Below are positions 20,521-34,047 of a DNA stretch of 64,000 nt, piece by piece. The DNA comes from Icerya purchasi (lineage: Eukaryota; Arthropoda; Insecta; Hemiptera; Monophlebidae), in NCBI GenBank assembly GCA_039619475.1, contig CM077116.1, forward strand, positions 279,883,258-279,947,257, read 5' to 3'. Within the stretch, counting starts at the first letter, position 1. The number at the start of each line of letters is the position of its first letter. The translations under genes were made by a program, and so were the position numbers. The notes under the pieces are model-generated. The model ran no database searches, was not told the origin of the DNA, and saw nothing but the letters and a program-made list of their open reading frames with translations.

Positions 20521-22655
20521 CCAAACAGAGAATTATTCGGACGGCTTCCGTGCATTGAACATTTTAGTACAGTGTGTTTAATTAAAGAATTAAACGAGAC
20601 CCCGCCAAAAGCTTTACGAATAGAAAAAAGTGACTAGCCGAATAAATTAATGAATAGATTAAATAACCAATTAAACGAATAGCTAAATAAATAAATAAAT
20701 AAATAAAAATTTGGCAGTCCTTCGAGGATTTTTCCGAGTGAAGCAAGCTTGAACTTCATTGTCCGCAACAAAATATTACAAAAATAAATAATAACAATAA
20801 AATTAAAAAAAAAAAAAAAAAATCAACTAGCAAAACAACCGAATCCGACATTTGAGGAAATCTATTATTGTGACAGTTTGATTCAACCGAATGAAAAAAG
20901 TAAGGTGTTTTTAAGCCGGGGTACGTTATAAATGTTTTCTGGCGATTTCATTTTTTTTAAACGATAGAAAAATAAAAGGAGAAACGATAAAAAAAAAAAG
21001 AAAAAGAAAAAGAAAAAAAAAGCCACATGCCAAAAATAAACTCGCGACGATGATAATGGGAACGATTTTAAAAACGACGCAGCATTCTTCGTAGGAAGCA
21101 ATCGGGCGGCCCCTCGAAGGAATGAAACACTTGTGGGGTGCGTAAAGAGAAGAAAGGAACAGCGAAAATATATAATAGCGGCAAAGAGCGAATAGAAAAT
21201 GAGGGGGAATTTCGCTAAGAGGCTGTTTAGCGTGTCGTCATCGAAATTTACACGCTATAAACGCAGTTCGCTGGAAAATCGAACAAGGGCCAACTGTTAA
21301 AGTGGAAGTGCTTCTGTCCGCGTGTGAAAATCAATTTTTCTATTATTAATTTTAATTCTGGCTTTTTCCGGCCAATGTTCGTTTCGTCAGTTCCGAGAAT
21401 ATCAAAACGAACAGACGAGAACAAATGAAGATGAAAGTGTCTTTGGATCCGAACCGGACGCTATTAAGAAAATTAGATACATCAATCACGGCTCGGACGC
21501 GACGCGCCGACACTCGTTCAAGGTCTTAAGCACACAGCCATTTTCCCTTCCATTCTAACTGTGATCATCTTCCAGACAAATCGATAACTGGAAAAAACCA
21601 ACACGAAACTGGAAAACGACGAATGCGTCAATGACAGGAAAACAAAAAATAGCCTATTCTCGGAACAGAGTCGCTCTATTCAAATTGATCCGCTCTGCAA
21701 TCATAATAGACACGGTTTTACACGTCGCGGGGACTAGCACATTAATTATACCGAATTACGAATGGCCCGCGTGAGTATTTCCCGCCGAAAACACCCTAAA
21801 CATTAACACCGATCCTTGCTTGTTCGGGAAGAAAATGCTGCTCGAGCAGCAACGGGAACTAGACTGGAACATATTAATTATAGGCGCGGCACTTTCGGGC
21901 CGATTGATGACTGTCCGCGGAATAGAGTGCACTTTGGATCGCTTTCCAGCTGTAGCTAGGAGACGACACATACCGAGAACTCCTAATTCATACGTCTCCT
22001 CGACGCTAAAAGCACAAATACAGATTCATTGCGATAAACTTACATGCTGCTCTGTTTAATTGCTAATGTCCCCCCGCTTCTAATCAAAAACTCACTATGC
22101 GGATATTACAACAAAAAAAACAAAATAAAACGTCAATTAAATTATTTATAACGTTTAATTATATTTCTGCGGAAGTTTTTGAAGAGGGGTCAACCTCAGT
22201 GGATATTTCTTAGTTCGTTTCCGAATATTTCCGATAAATAAATGCGATAGATAAAAAAGGGATTTATTTTAAGAGAACAAAAAAAAAAGAGAAAAAAACC
22301 CCAAAACAGAAAACTTATACGGATGATAGTAATTTTCTTTTATTATCCAGCTGCAGTCTAAAGCCGTAGGGTTATTTATTTTAAAATGCTATGAATAAAA
22401 TTAATTCAAAAACGGCGCAAGTTCTCTAGTTACTTTTTTAATTATTAATTTACATAAAATGTTAACACTTTTTTTAATACTGTTTTTCCCCGGAATATTC
22501 ATTCATTTTCAGTCGGGTATTTAATTTCGATTGTGTACACTCAATTGTCCGCAATTATCGTATATTAGTATATTTAATGATCCGTCGAAAATATACTGTA
22601 CATTATTATGCGCTGTTTTTTTGCTTTTCTTGTGTCTTTATTGCTGCCATAATTT
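20521..22655. other. Non-coding stretch, no gene
   Basis: AT-rich DNA with A and AAAAAG simple repeats (about 20690-20705, 20805-20822, 20988-21022). The ORFs in it are either low-complexity or short and unlike anything known. CpGs remain common between 21.1 and 22.0 kb. I see no transposon signature. Confidence 0.45.
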
Positions 22656-22659
22656 CTTG

Positions 22660-22865
22660 TACGTTCTTCTTCTTCTTCGAGTCCCGACCGTTCTCGATCG
22701 TAGCTGACCTTATTAAAAAAATCTTTCGTATGCAAGGTGGACTAATTGTTCACTATTCATCCCCGACCATGCCTTGATGTCGCACATCCATGAGCGCCTC
22801 CTTCGTCCGACCTTCCTCTTGCCCGATATTTTTCCTAATAACATTATTTGCAACAGTGAGTATTT
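22660..22865 (-). pseudogene. RTE-clade RT C-terminus, distal part of split fossil
   Basis: On the - strand the sequence reads KYSLLQIMLLGKISGKR and then KVGRRRRSWMCDIKAWSG, the Arg-rich conserved tail of RTE-type RT proteins, then a decayed end. It looks like the continuation of the - strand fossil at 23390-23840, separated from it by a + strand RTE fragment. Confidence 0.7.
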
Positions 22866-22869
22866 GGAT

Positions 22870-23398
22870 CCATGTATAAAATAGCCAAAGTATTTCCTCT
22901 TCCTGTCTTTTATGATGCCTATTCCGTCAGCATACGCAAAAACATGGTTAAAACTTTGGTATGGTCAGTGGCACTTTATGGTGCGGAATCATGGGTAATG
23001 AAGCAGAGAGATCGCGATAAATTAGAAGCATTTGAAATGTGGTGTTGGCGGCGCCTTCAGAAAATTAGTTGGGTCGAGAAAACAAATAACAAAGTAGTAC
23101 TAGAAAGATTAAAGGAAAAAAGAAGTGTACTACAAAATATCCGCAAGAGGCGACTTAAGTGGCTAGGTCATACATTCCGTCAGAACCAAAATATCCTGAA
23201 GGATGTTATTGAAGGCAAGATAATGGGGAAAAAGCCACGCGGAAGACCACGAATAACACTCATTGACACAGTGCTAAAAGAAAGTGGAATAACGACTTAT
23301 CCGGAATTAAAGAAGAAAGCCTACAACAGGCTTGGATGGAAGCAATTGATACATGGGGCAAACCAGCCGCCGACAGGCTGATACACTGATGATGATGA
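22870..23398 (+). pseudogene. RTE-clade LINE 3' fragment, nested
   Basis: A + strand ORF (recognisable from about 22925) carrying the C-terminal domain of an RTE-type RT: IRKNMVKTLVWSVALYGAES, EAFEMWCWRRLQKISWVEKT, IRKRRLKWLGHTFRQ, and GKKPRGRPRITLIDTV, ending NQPPTG and a stop at 23381. A short TGATGATGATGAT tail follows, a typical RTE-style microsatellite end. Only about the last 155 codons are present, so it is a 5'-truncated copy. It interrupts a second RTE fossil on the - strand. Confidence 0.82.
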
Positions 23399-23840
23399 TT
23401 AGTTCCATATCCTTATTTCCCATCATCTGCAGCACTTCCTGATTCGTCTTCTTTGCTGTCCATAGAATTCTTAGGATCCTTCGATAGCACCACATTTCGA
23501 AAGCCGCCAAGCGATTCATATTGCTCTTCTTTAAGGTCCAACATTTGCAACCATATAACAACGTACTCCTCACGTAGCACTTAAGAATTCATATATGCAG
23601 TTCTAAATTTAAATCGTGTGTTGTGAGTGTTCTTCTCATCTTACTGAAGACCTTTCTTCCTTGTTCAATTTGACACCTAAGTTCGGCATCAGTGTTACCT
23701 TTATTATTCACTTAAGTACCGAGGTACCTGAATTTTTGTACGCTTTCTATTACTCCGCCGCGAATAGCAACATTTGGAACTGTTTCTTCTGTCTGAGAAA
23801 CAACCATTATTTTAGTCTTTCTTGCGTTCAATGAAATTCC
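23390..23840 (-). pseudogene. RTE-clade RT fragment, proximal part of split fossil
   Basis: Read on the - strand: NARKTKIMVVS, a decayed thumb motif (FRYLGT), then VRSTLLYGCKCWTLKK, RLAAFEMWCYRRILRILWTA and KKTNQEVLQMMGNKDMEL. These are consecutive conserved blocks of an RTE-type RT. One stop and a frame change occur. The sequence breaks off at the tail of the nested + strand fragment and appears to resume at 22865-22660. Confidence 0.8.
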
Positions 23841-24029
23841 ATATATACAAACTTACTTAAATTAAACTGATTTTGTACGTTTTAAAAATTTCATTTCTTT
23901 ATATTTTCAATTTCTATACTCTTAAACTGCATAGTTGTTTCCTGTAGGACACGTCTTTCGATTTTTATTCAATACAACGATTTATTCAAGTTCGTTTAGT
24001 AGACGTTCACATTATCGTTTCCTCGTATC

Positions 24030-24065
<36 letters not shown>
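23841..24065. other. AT-rich spacer with AT microsatellite
   Basis: No gene. An AT dinucleotide run at about 24032-24065 ends at the TA target of the Tc1 element. Confidence 0.6.
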
Positions 24066-24068
<3 letters not shown>

Positions 24069-25734
24069 CGAGTCACATTAATATTGGAACGGTAGGTTTG
24101 AAATTAAGACTTGTCCAAAAAAAAAAAAAAAAAAAATGAGGGAAAAGCTTTTAATTCAAAATTTATTTAAAAACATAAATATTAAACACCATTTCTAATA
24201 ATACATGTAAAAAAGAAAACAGGAAAAAAAAGGGAAACACAGCCGCTGTACAATGAACACAGAAAGTAAGAATTTTCATATTACATTGAAAACGCGTACA
24301 AACCTGTGCAACGTGTGAGTCATGCGAATTTGGATTTGCCCTATTATACGTAAAATAATATCAAGCCGCAGGTAAATACCGTTGCGTTCGGTAACTTAAC
24401 TTTCTCCCTGTAAAGAAAAAATTGTCGTCAATAATGAACCGAAAATCGCGAAATATTTCGTTTGACAAGCGGCAACTAGTCATTTATCATCGTGGAAAAA
24501 CGTTGTCGTATTCGACCAATTGGGGGTCGTTAGTGAACCTATCAAAAACGAGCGTATTTAACATTATTCGACGATTTAAAGATTGAATCGCTCCTATTCC
24601 GCAGAAAGGTCAGCCGGAAAAAACCTTTAATTCGGAATACGCGGCTAATAATGCGCGATTTGAAATGTAACCGAAAAGTAAATGCTCCGAAACTAGTTAC
24701 GCTATTATACGAGAAGGCTGGAGATGAAGTTAACTATTCGGAGAGTCATTAAGAAACATCGATACAATTCACGAACTGCGCGCAGCAAACCACTCATTTC
24801 CCAAATTAATCAGAAGAAGCGCCTCGATTTTGTTTAATGGAATATCAGTTGGCCTCTGCAACTTTCTGGAATGATGTTTTACTGATGAGTCCAAATTTAA
24901 TATTTTCGGTAGTGATGGGAAAGCAAAAGTGTGGCGACAGTCGAACACAGCATTCGACCGAAAACATGTTCTTCAGATAGTGAAACATGGCAGCGGACAT
25001 GGTACGGTTTGGGGATGTTTTTTGAAACGGCTGCAGTAGGTTCTTTAGTATTTATTGAAGGAAAGATGACTGCTGTACATCGACATACTGCGAAAAAATC
25101 TGCATATCAGCGCCGAAAAAATGGCGACCCGGAACAGCTTTAAACTATACCGAGACAACGACCTCAAGCATAAAGCTTATAAAACGCGTTCCCGATTGTT
25201 GTTCAGCTGCCCGAAGATCCTGGAAACAGCGCCGCCGTACTGCAATCCAATCGAAAATTTAAGGGGACCATTTAGATACGCGAACGGCATATTTCGAGCA
25301 AACAAGAGCTGCAAACTCGATTACAAGAAGAGTGGGCGAAGATTCCGAGGGATTATCTCCAGAAATTAGTTTCTTCCAAGCCGCGAAGCCGGGCCGCTTG
25401 CAGGCAATCATTGCGGCCAAAGGCTTCACTACCAAGTATTGATTTTCATTTATTAGATGATTTGTTGCCTTTTTGGACAGCCATTTTCCGTTCTTTTAAT
25501 TACCGTTCCAATATTAATGTGACGGGAATTTAATTATTACTTTCTGCGTTTATTGTACGGCAGCTGTGTTTCTTTTTTTTTTCTTTCTGTTTTCTTTTTC
25601 ACATGTATTATAAGAGATGGAGTTTATTTTTCATGTTTTCGAATAAATTTTGAATCAGAAGCTTTTCCCTCCTTTTTTTTTTTTGACAAGTCTTAATTTC
25701 AAACCGACCGTTCCAATATTAATGTGGCTGGCTG
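24066..25734 (+). mobile_element. Tc1-type DNA transposon (decayed)
   Basis: 1669 bp with inverted ends of about 55 bp: the left begins CAGCGAGTCACATTAATATT, and the right, read inward, CAGCCAGCCACATTAATATT. TA lies outside both ends (24064-24065, 25735-25736). A further copy of the terminal motif, CCGTTCCAATATTAATGTGA, lies near 25504-25523, giving a doubled right end. The interior holds a dead + strand transposase. It is the left member of a close pair of Tc1 elements. Confidence 0.88.
24433..25442 (+). pseudogene. Tc1-type transposase pseudogene
   Basis: A DDE transposase reading frame broken by many stops and frame changes. An N-terminal helix-turn-helix region begins MNRKSRNISFDKRQLVIYH near 24433. 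Further along are a DESKFNIFGSDGK-like block near 24880, a WG-F block (TWYGLGMFFET) near 24985, YRDNDLKHKAY near 25145 (the second Asp), PIENL near 25245 (the Glu), and QEEWAKIPRDYLQKLV near 25335. The order and content match Tc1 transposases of about 340 residues. Confidence 0.8.
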
Positions 25735-25914
25735 TATATTGTTGTTTCAATTTATTTTACTCAGTTGCATTTAATGCGTGCGGCATCGAACTAAATTTTT
25801 TTTAAATTTCCATGTCCTATTATTTATAAATTATATACTTTGTAAAAATTAAAATAAATGTTAGCGGTGAGAGTCCGACAATGTGAAGAAGAAAAAAATA
25901 TATGTACATATATA

Positions 25915-27566
25915 CAGTGAGCAACGAAAATATTCGGACACTAGGTCATTTTTTCATTTTTTGATTAAAAAGTTGTATTTATGCAAACTTTTTTGAAAAA
26001 AAAAAATGTAAGGGTATGTTAGAACAGAGTATAAGGTAATAAATGCATTAAGAAAAAAAAAAATCCATCAATAAAACCAGCAAAAAAATGAATAACGTAA
26101 CGTAATACACTTTCAAGTGGCGACAAAAATATTCGGACGCGTACGTACGTTGAGCAGTAATTGGGTTTTTCCATGAGACAACAATGCGCGTTCATCGAGA
26201 TGAGTCATTTTATACCGAAGGCAACCTATTCAATGAACCGCTGATCGACATTTGACATTTTACATTCCTGTTTACGTTCGGTTTAAAAATTATCGAAGAA
26301 AAATGCCTCGTAAAGGCAATAACTCGTCTTTTGAACAACGGCAATTGGTGATTCGTAATCATAGTAAAGGATTTTCTGTTCGTAAAATTTCGATGTTATT
26401 AAATATGAGAAAAAGCACCGTCTGCGATATCATTAAACGTTTTGAAAAAGAAGGTACTCGATTCCACAAAAAGGTCGGCCACAGAAATTGTCAACGCATG
26501 ATCAGCGGTTCATAACGAGTGGCAGGTGAAGAAAAATCCAGCAATTAGTGCGCTTAAATTATCCTGCGAAACTACACAAAAAAAATTTAATATTGAAGTT
26601 CACTCATAAACGATACGTTAAACAATTAAAAAGAACGGTCACAATTCGAGAGTCGCGCGAAAAAAACCTTTAGTCGGCAAAATAAATTGAAAAAAAAGTT
26701 TCAACTTTGCAACGGAACATGCTAATCGTGATGTAAATTTTTGAAAAACTGTGATTTTTACCGACACGAAAGTAAATTCAATGTTTTCGGAAGCGACGGG
26801 CGTCTGAAAATTTAGAGAAAACTGAATATGGAGCTTAAAAAATACAACCTGAACGCGACGGTGGAGGAAGTCTTCGTAGTGTGAGGATGTTTCGCTACGT
26901 CCGGGATCGTTAACTTGGACTTTATCGAAGTTAATATGAATACAGATACATACGTCGACCTTCCGAAAAGAAATTTGAAATCTAGTGCCGAAAAATTGGG
27001 TTTGGAAAATAATTTTAAGTTCTACCAAGATAATGACCCTAAAAATAAATCGTACAAAGCGCGGTCGTGGCTATTGTGTACAACTGTTCAAAGATCATGG
27101 AAACACCACCTCAATCACCGGACATAATTCCCATCGAAAATTTGTGGGACCACTTGGATCGAAAAATTCGGGCTAACTAATATCAAAAGTAAAACACAGC
27201 TAAAAATAATTATCGAGCAAGAGTGGCGAAAAATGTCACCAGAATTTACAGCAAAATTAGTTAAATCGATGCCCAGGAGGAAGAAATTCAACAGAATGGG
27301 TTACCAACAAAATATTAAAGGTATTTTAAAATTGAATTTTTATCGAAGCTGTCCGAAAAATTTTTGTCGCGTCTTAAATACACTATTTTTATTTTATTTA
27401 AAATTTCCGCTTGCTATTATTATTGTGCATCGAAAGTTTTTGCTGTCTCCATTCCTTTTGTTCTAACATACCCTTACATTTTTTTTTTTTTAAAAATTTG
27501 CATAAACACTTTTTAATCAAAAAATGAAAAAGTTACCTAGTGCCTGAATATATTCGTTGCTCACTG
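25915..27566 (+). mobile_element. Second Tc1-type transposon with long IR/DR ends
   Basis: 1652 bp with inverted ends of roughly 110 bp: CAGTGAGCAACGAAAATATT on the left and CAGTGAGCAACGAATATATT on the right read inward; similarity continues through AAATGTAAGGGTATGTTAGA. TA flanks both ends (25913-25914, 27567-27568). Inner copies of the binding motif occur on both sides (CGACAAAAATATTCGGAC near 26120-26137, and GTCCGAAAAATTTTTGTCG near 27354-27372), which is the IR/DR arrangement known from Tc1 relatives such as Sleeping Beauty. It differs in sequence from the neighbouring Tc1 element. Confidence 0.88.
26303..27300 (+). pseudogene. Tc1-type transposase pseudogene (second element)
   Basis: The first 71 codons from the ATG at 26303 are open and give a clear paired-type helix-turn-helix: SFEQRQLVIRNHSKGFSVRK followed by ISMLLNMRKSTVCDIIKRFE. 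After 26515 stops and frame changes appear. Later blocks are still visible: FYQDNDPKNKSYKARSWL near 27022 with the second catalytic Asp, SPDIIPIENLWDHLDRKIR near 27115 with the Glu, and a W-K-M-PE region near 27230. It cannot make a full transposase. Confidence 0.8.
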
Positions 27567-27748
27567 TACATAAATTTAAATTGCGGAAATTTTTATTTTT
27601 TAACGATTCCGTTTTAGTTTAATCCTCTCGTATTTTTCTCTACATTGATTGTCGGTGAATCTTTTAAAAATATTTTATTCGTTACTTTAGATTTGTCTCG
27701 TTTATGATAAACCGATGTCCACTTCAAATTGTTTTTTATTACTACGCA

Positions 27749-28072
27749 GTAAAGTAAAGTAAAGTAAAGTAAAATAAAGTAAGTCCCATATATCCTTAAT
27801 AAGGTATCATGTAATTATGCTTTTCATAATGCACTTAAGGTTCTAATGAATCTGATGAGAATATTGGGGACAGTTTGTTTCTAATTTTGGATTATCCGCC
27901 TTTATTTCTCCCTAGATAATTCTCTGGTATAATCGGTATTCAAGGATTTGGTATATACCACTGAGAAGGCAGCGACTTGGATCCGGAACGAGACAAGTCT
28001 CAATAATAACCTATGGCACCGCTGGTTTAGTAGTTAAGCAACTTAACCATTAGGCTACCGAGGAGCTGCCTT
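27749..28072 (-). mobile_element. tRNA-derived SINE with TTTAC repeat tail
   Basis: On the - strand the head reads GGCAGCTCCTCGGTAGCCTA then ATGGTTAAGTTGCTTAACTA, with an A box (TAGCCTAATGGTTAAG) and a degenerate B box (GTTCCGGATCC). The body runs about 220 bp and ends in a pentanucleotide repeat at about 27749-27783 (AGTAA/AAGTA on the + strand). A tRNA head plus a simple-repeat tail is a SINE; the broken B box and lack of a CCA-end stem exclude a working tRNA gene. Confidence 0.7.
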
Positions 28073-28079
28073 TTTATAC

Positions 28080-29925
28080 GCAGAATATTGCGATATTTGT
28101 TTACTGATTTAATGTTAGTGTTCCACCTGATTGCTTCCCCGTATGTGATTATTCTCTTATAGTATTTTATTAACTTGGTCGTTATGACCATCGTATAAGA
28201 ATTTTCGAATTTTCTTCAACTATATCGCTTTAGACTGCGCCATCTTTTGTGTAATGTTTATTATCTTTTCGTAATTCAGATTTTTCTCGTAAATCTATTT
28301 TTAGATTTGGATTGTAGAGTCATTACCATACCTGTAAAAAATGCTATCGCAATGTCATTAGAGTGAACTTTATGAACAGTTTTTTTTTTCTGTTTTTTTC
28401 ATACAATAATTTTTGTGTACTACATAATACACATTAGTGTAAAAACGTGCAGTACCTCTCTGTTTCGGCGTTCAATTTATTATTGTTCTATCCCTTTTTG
28501 TTTTTTTCCTTTTTTTTATTTTTTCCAACGTCGTCGTCCAATTTTCGGTCTGTAGAATTTTCCGTTTCGAAAGTGATCTCGGTACTTTTAAAAGGTTCCT
28601 CTATCATTAGTTGAAGCTGCAGACGACAAATATATGTAGGTTCGGGAATGCCATTACACGGCGCACATTTCTCTATATAGTGACGTTTTCACTCGTACCG
28701 GGAGTATTCTCTGATCTCCAGCTGCTCCGAATGTGCCCTTATACTCTCGTATTTGTTTACTACAAGCTCCGTTTCGCGCTGTTTTTAACGTAAAATTACA
28801 CGGCTTTCTTTTGCGAAACGAAACTCTAAAACTGCCTTTGCTCTTTCCATTTGAAGGTCATTTGTCGTTTTCTCACACTGCGACCAAGACCATTATTAGA
28901 ACGCCGTCGGGGAGTTGGAAGAATTCCGTAGCTCTCCTTTTCTTCTAGCCAAAGCGCGGCCTGTTCCTCTGTTTAAGCTAGAATTACGTTGAAGGTACTC
29001 CTGATGAGAGCGGGTTTTTTATTCGCAATTTATCACCGACTCGATGACATTTCAGTTAAAGCAACAAATAGAGAATAAATGCAACAGCTCATTTTGGGCG
29101 CGATTTATCGCACAGTTGGTAATACCGTTTCTCAAAAAAAAAAAAAAAAAAAAGCGACGGAGATGACGTTAGATAGATAAAGATACACAACGTGACTAAT
29201 TAAAATTGGTGTATCTTTTAGGCTCGCTTACTAGATGATTAAGAAACAGTACTTAAAGAAGAGAAATCCTTCGAGCATTGACGGCGGCGCGGTTGTTTTA
29301 GTCCTCGACAGGGATATTTGTAAAATTAAGGTTGAATGTGATATCAATCAATCGCGAAACAAAACTTATTAATTTGCGACGTTAGGTCGGCTAGGACCGG
29401 GGAATCAATTAAAGGAAACATCATTTGAGTGAAAGAAAATGTCGTTCTTAACGAAGATTGCAAATCCGTCGCCATCGCATCCAATTTTGGCTCGTACTCT
29501 TTGAAACTGATTCATACGCCTCCTCCAGATAGAAGGTGCGTAACCTGCTTACGGTTTGGAGCAGATTTTTTAAACCTACACAAAGCTCCCAGATATTTTA
29601 CGCAATTACGCGGTAAATAAAAACCAGATTTAACCGTAATATGAAAATAGCATAGTAACACCTAAAAAATTGAAAAATAATTAATTCGCTGCAATAAAAG
29701 AAAACGGGCAGAATTCCGAGTTTAAATTATAAAATATGATCTGAAAAATAATAATTAAGTAGGTATGCCCACAATATCGGTATTATAGCTAAAATCGTAC
29801 GATACTAATACGTAATACACATCCGAGTTAGCAGTAATGAAAAAAGAACTTTTCACTTCACCTAGAGTGTTTTAAATGAGATACCCGTAGCTAGTCATCA
29901 ATTCCTAACGAAGAACACTTTTAAC
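28080..29925. other. Non-coding stretch, no gene
   Basis: AT-rich with moderate CpG between 28.5 and 29.6 kb. An A run at about 29132-29152 may be the scar of a retroposed sequence, but I cannot identify its source. ORFs are all short and unlike known proteins. Confidence 0.4.
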
Positions 29926-31310
<1,385 letters not shown>

Positions 31311-31489
31311 TGTCATCCGCTGTAAGAAAACGGAAAAAGTCCTAATTAATTTAAATATAATGCATAACATTTTGCATATTATAATCCCATACCTGACGGA
31401 ATTAGATAAGTTGTGTGTAAGGATTTGAGGTTGTTCGGTGTAAATGTTAGTTTGCATCTTGAGAGAAAATTTCAAGGATAGAGGAAATT

Positions 31490-32800
31490 TGAGCTAGAAT
31501 GTTTGGAGTTCAAGTACAGGTCCCGATACTAGGATGTAAAAGATATTAAGAGGATGGATTTGGAAGAAAGGACAAGCGGTAGATTCAAGCCATTGCATTA
31601 TGTGCGAGTGGGTAAGAGCGGCTAAGTGATTTTGAGTCGGGTTAAGATGATGTCAGGAACTGAAGCATTAAGTTTAATCGTTAAGAATTGATATGATAGT
31701 TGGCTAGGACTGTTGCCAGAATTGAAAGATTATATGTGTTTCATATACAATTTGATATCGAAAGAAGTGTAGGTAGGTTATTTCGAAAAATTCAGGGAAC
31801 CGTCTCCGGGCAATCTAGTCAGTGACTTCGTTAAGCTAAAGATCCGCATGAAATTGACATTGGCGAATCTAAGAAAGATGAACAGGAGGAAAATGCGTTG
31901 TAAAATAGAATAGGAACTATGGAAATCCTGGGCCGATAAAAAACCGCTAAAAGTGTCTTATGTGATGTCGCCGAAGAAGTTGAAAATCGGAATATTTTAG
32001 GATGGCGCAGAGTTCGATAGTAATGAAGCTGTGTTTCGGAATGCGGAATTTCGATATGGAATTAAGGATCGAGGAGACACATTCTACGAGCTCATCTGAT
32101 TTCAAATTTGAAGCAACAAACGAAGTTGGGTTTTTTTGAAATTTTGAAAATGTGAGGACTGCGGGCGGTTTTGAAGAATTTGAGCAAATTCGAGTTTATA
32201 TTCTAAAAGAGTTAAGAGCCCCGTGAACGGTGTAATGACCGATGTTGGAAAATGAGAGAGGGTCGAAAAAATTTAAGAAAGCTGGGGATTCGCAATTGAA
32301 TATTTAATGGCAGTACTCTAATTCGCGCATAGTTATTGGGCTGTTGTACTTTTTGACATTTGGCGAGTCAAATTTTACTAGAGTCGCTGCGTGGTAATTA
32401 TTTTATGACGACAAAACACTTCAGTATCTAATTCACATCTGGGGAACGGATGAAAAATGGTCGGCTTATACGTCGGCCATTTCTTCAGAATGGGTCTCTA
32501 TGGATTCATCTTTGGGTAGAAGAGCAATTCGGCAAGCTTTGTTTTTCCTATTGTAGACTTTTTACGAAACAACGGCGATCGATGATTTTCGCGGTGGAGT
32601 GCAGCCAGCTTTTCTTTTTTGCACCTCTTATGAGTACACCTGCTTACGCTCGGCATTTTTGATTTTTTTTTCTGAGAAGTTTCTTTCGAACATGGTCAGT
32701 ATTCAGCCTGCGAGCTCTACTGCTGTGTTGTTCTACCAGGGAACTGATCTGTACTGCGGAATAGGTATTTACCGATAAGTTGATATTACTTGTGATGGTT
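31490..32800 (-). pseudogene. I-type LINE ORF2 fossil
   Basis: Badly decayed - strand LINE remains. Near 32680-32740 the - strand gives PWWNNTAVELAG, the conserved block between endonuclease and RT, and near 32460 AEMADV...DHFSSV-like residues typical of the start of RT. Most RT is scrambled or deleted. Near 31600-31660 DIILTRLKIT plus LLPTRT recalls the LTRLRIGHTRLTH block of the C-terminus. Adjacent to the hAT fossil, which may have inserted nearby. Limits are approximate. Confidence 0.5.
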
Positions 32801-32809
32801 ATTTGAAGT

Positions 32810-33713
32810 GGTAAATTGGAGACCGCTCATACGTTCGTTCTTTTTTCCCATCGACTTTGTCCAAGCAGATTTCGTCTGTGGAAATTGTATCTTTCGAAAA
32901 CTAATTAATGTTTTCTTTCAGATATTTTTCAAATTCGATCTAAAAATTAGGTTAGCTTCATTTTTACAAATACTTCGTTTCGGGGACACGGCGTACATCG
33001 TTCGAGCTAACACTGAGCAGCGAGCGAAGGGCATTTAATTCCGTAAAAGGAGCACGCGAAACATACTTCTATATATCTGAATTATATTGTTGTTATCGGC
33101 AAGCTTTCTTAATCATTATAGTAGCAACTGTTTCAGCTATTCTAAGCAAACTAACGCATCATGTATTGCCTACCTGGCTAGGTTTTGCAATATAACTACA
33201 CCTTAGTGTAGATTTAAGACTTTTACCTCGGGGCGAAGTCTTCATTAAGATTTTTGCCGGACTACTTCACTTCCTCTAGGAAGTTTAGCTTTTGTATTAC
33301 TAAGCTATCTTATTATTTTCGAAGCAAAGATGAGAATGTATTAATCGCTCGGAATCCGTTAATTTTAAAGAGAGTTTTACAGTTATAATAACTAAGCGAG
33401 ATAACTATTTTATGTATATTGCAATAGTGCTCAGCCATTAGTTTAACCATGACCCCCGAAAAACACACTTGAAGATCAACATTGTAAATCGTTGGAATTT
33501 CTCCTGCCTTAAAGAAATTTTGATAATGTATATTTAATCTGGGAAAAAAAAGATTTTAATCTTTTTTTCGATAATTAGGTATACTAATTCGATTAACAAA
33601 TCGATATTTTAAATAACGAGAACTTGATAAACATTCCGTTCACGCGGGTCAATTACTAAAACAGTGTGTACTTCGTTTTCCACGCCATTCTGATGATGAT
33701 TTCTGCGCTCTTT
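32810..33713. other. Non-coding stretch before LTR element
   Basis: No gene or repeat recognised. Confidence 0.4.
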
Positions 33714-34004
33714 TGTTATGCTCCAAACTTCCGTTTGATGTCGCAATGTTAACATCGTCCTTTATAATTTCGCCTAACGGTGTATACGCGCTTCGTTAAG
33801 ATATTATTCGCTGACAACGCGCAATAATCGCGGTGTTGTGCTCCAAAATCCCGTTTTATGTCGCAACGTTAAACATATATCTAACATTTCGCCTGTATAC
33901 GCGATTCGATAAGTTATTATTCGCTGACGTCGTTAATTTATATAATCGTTCTATTTTATTCACGCTTTTGTTGCGAATGACGCAACTTAAAGCAGGTCGC
34001 AACG

Positions 34005-34047
<43 letters not shown>

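Noticed and set aside
20883..21101. 72-codon - strand ORF with a long Phe run
   Set aside because: It is produced by an AAAAAG simple repeat.
26639..27028. 129-codon - strand ORF
   Set aside because: It is antisense to the Tc1 transposase fossil and has no family resemblance.
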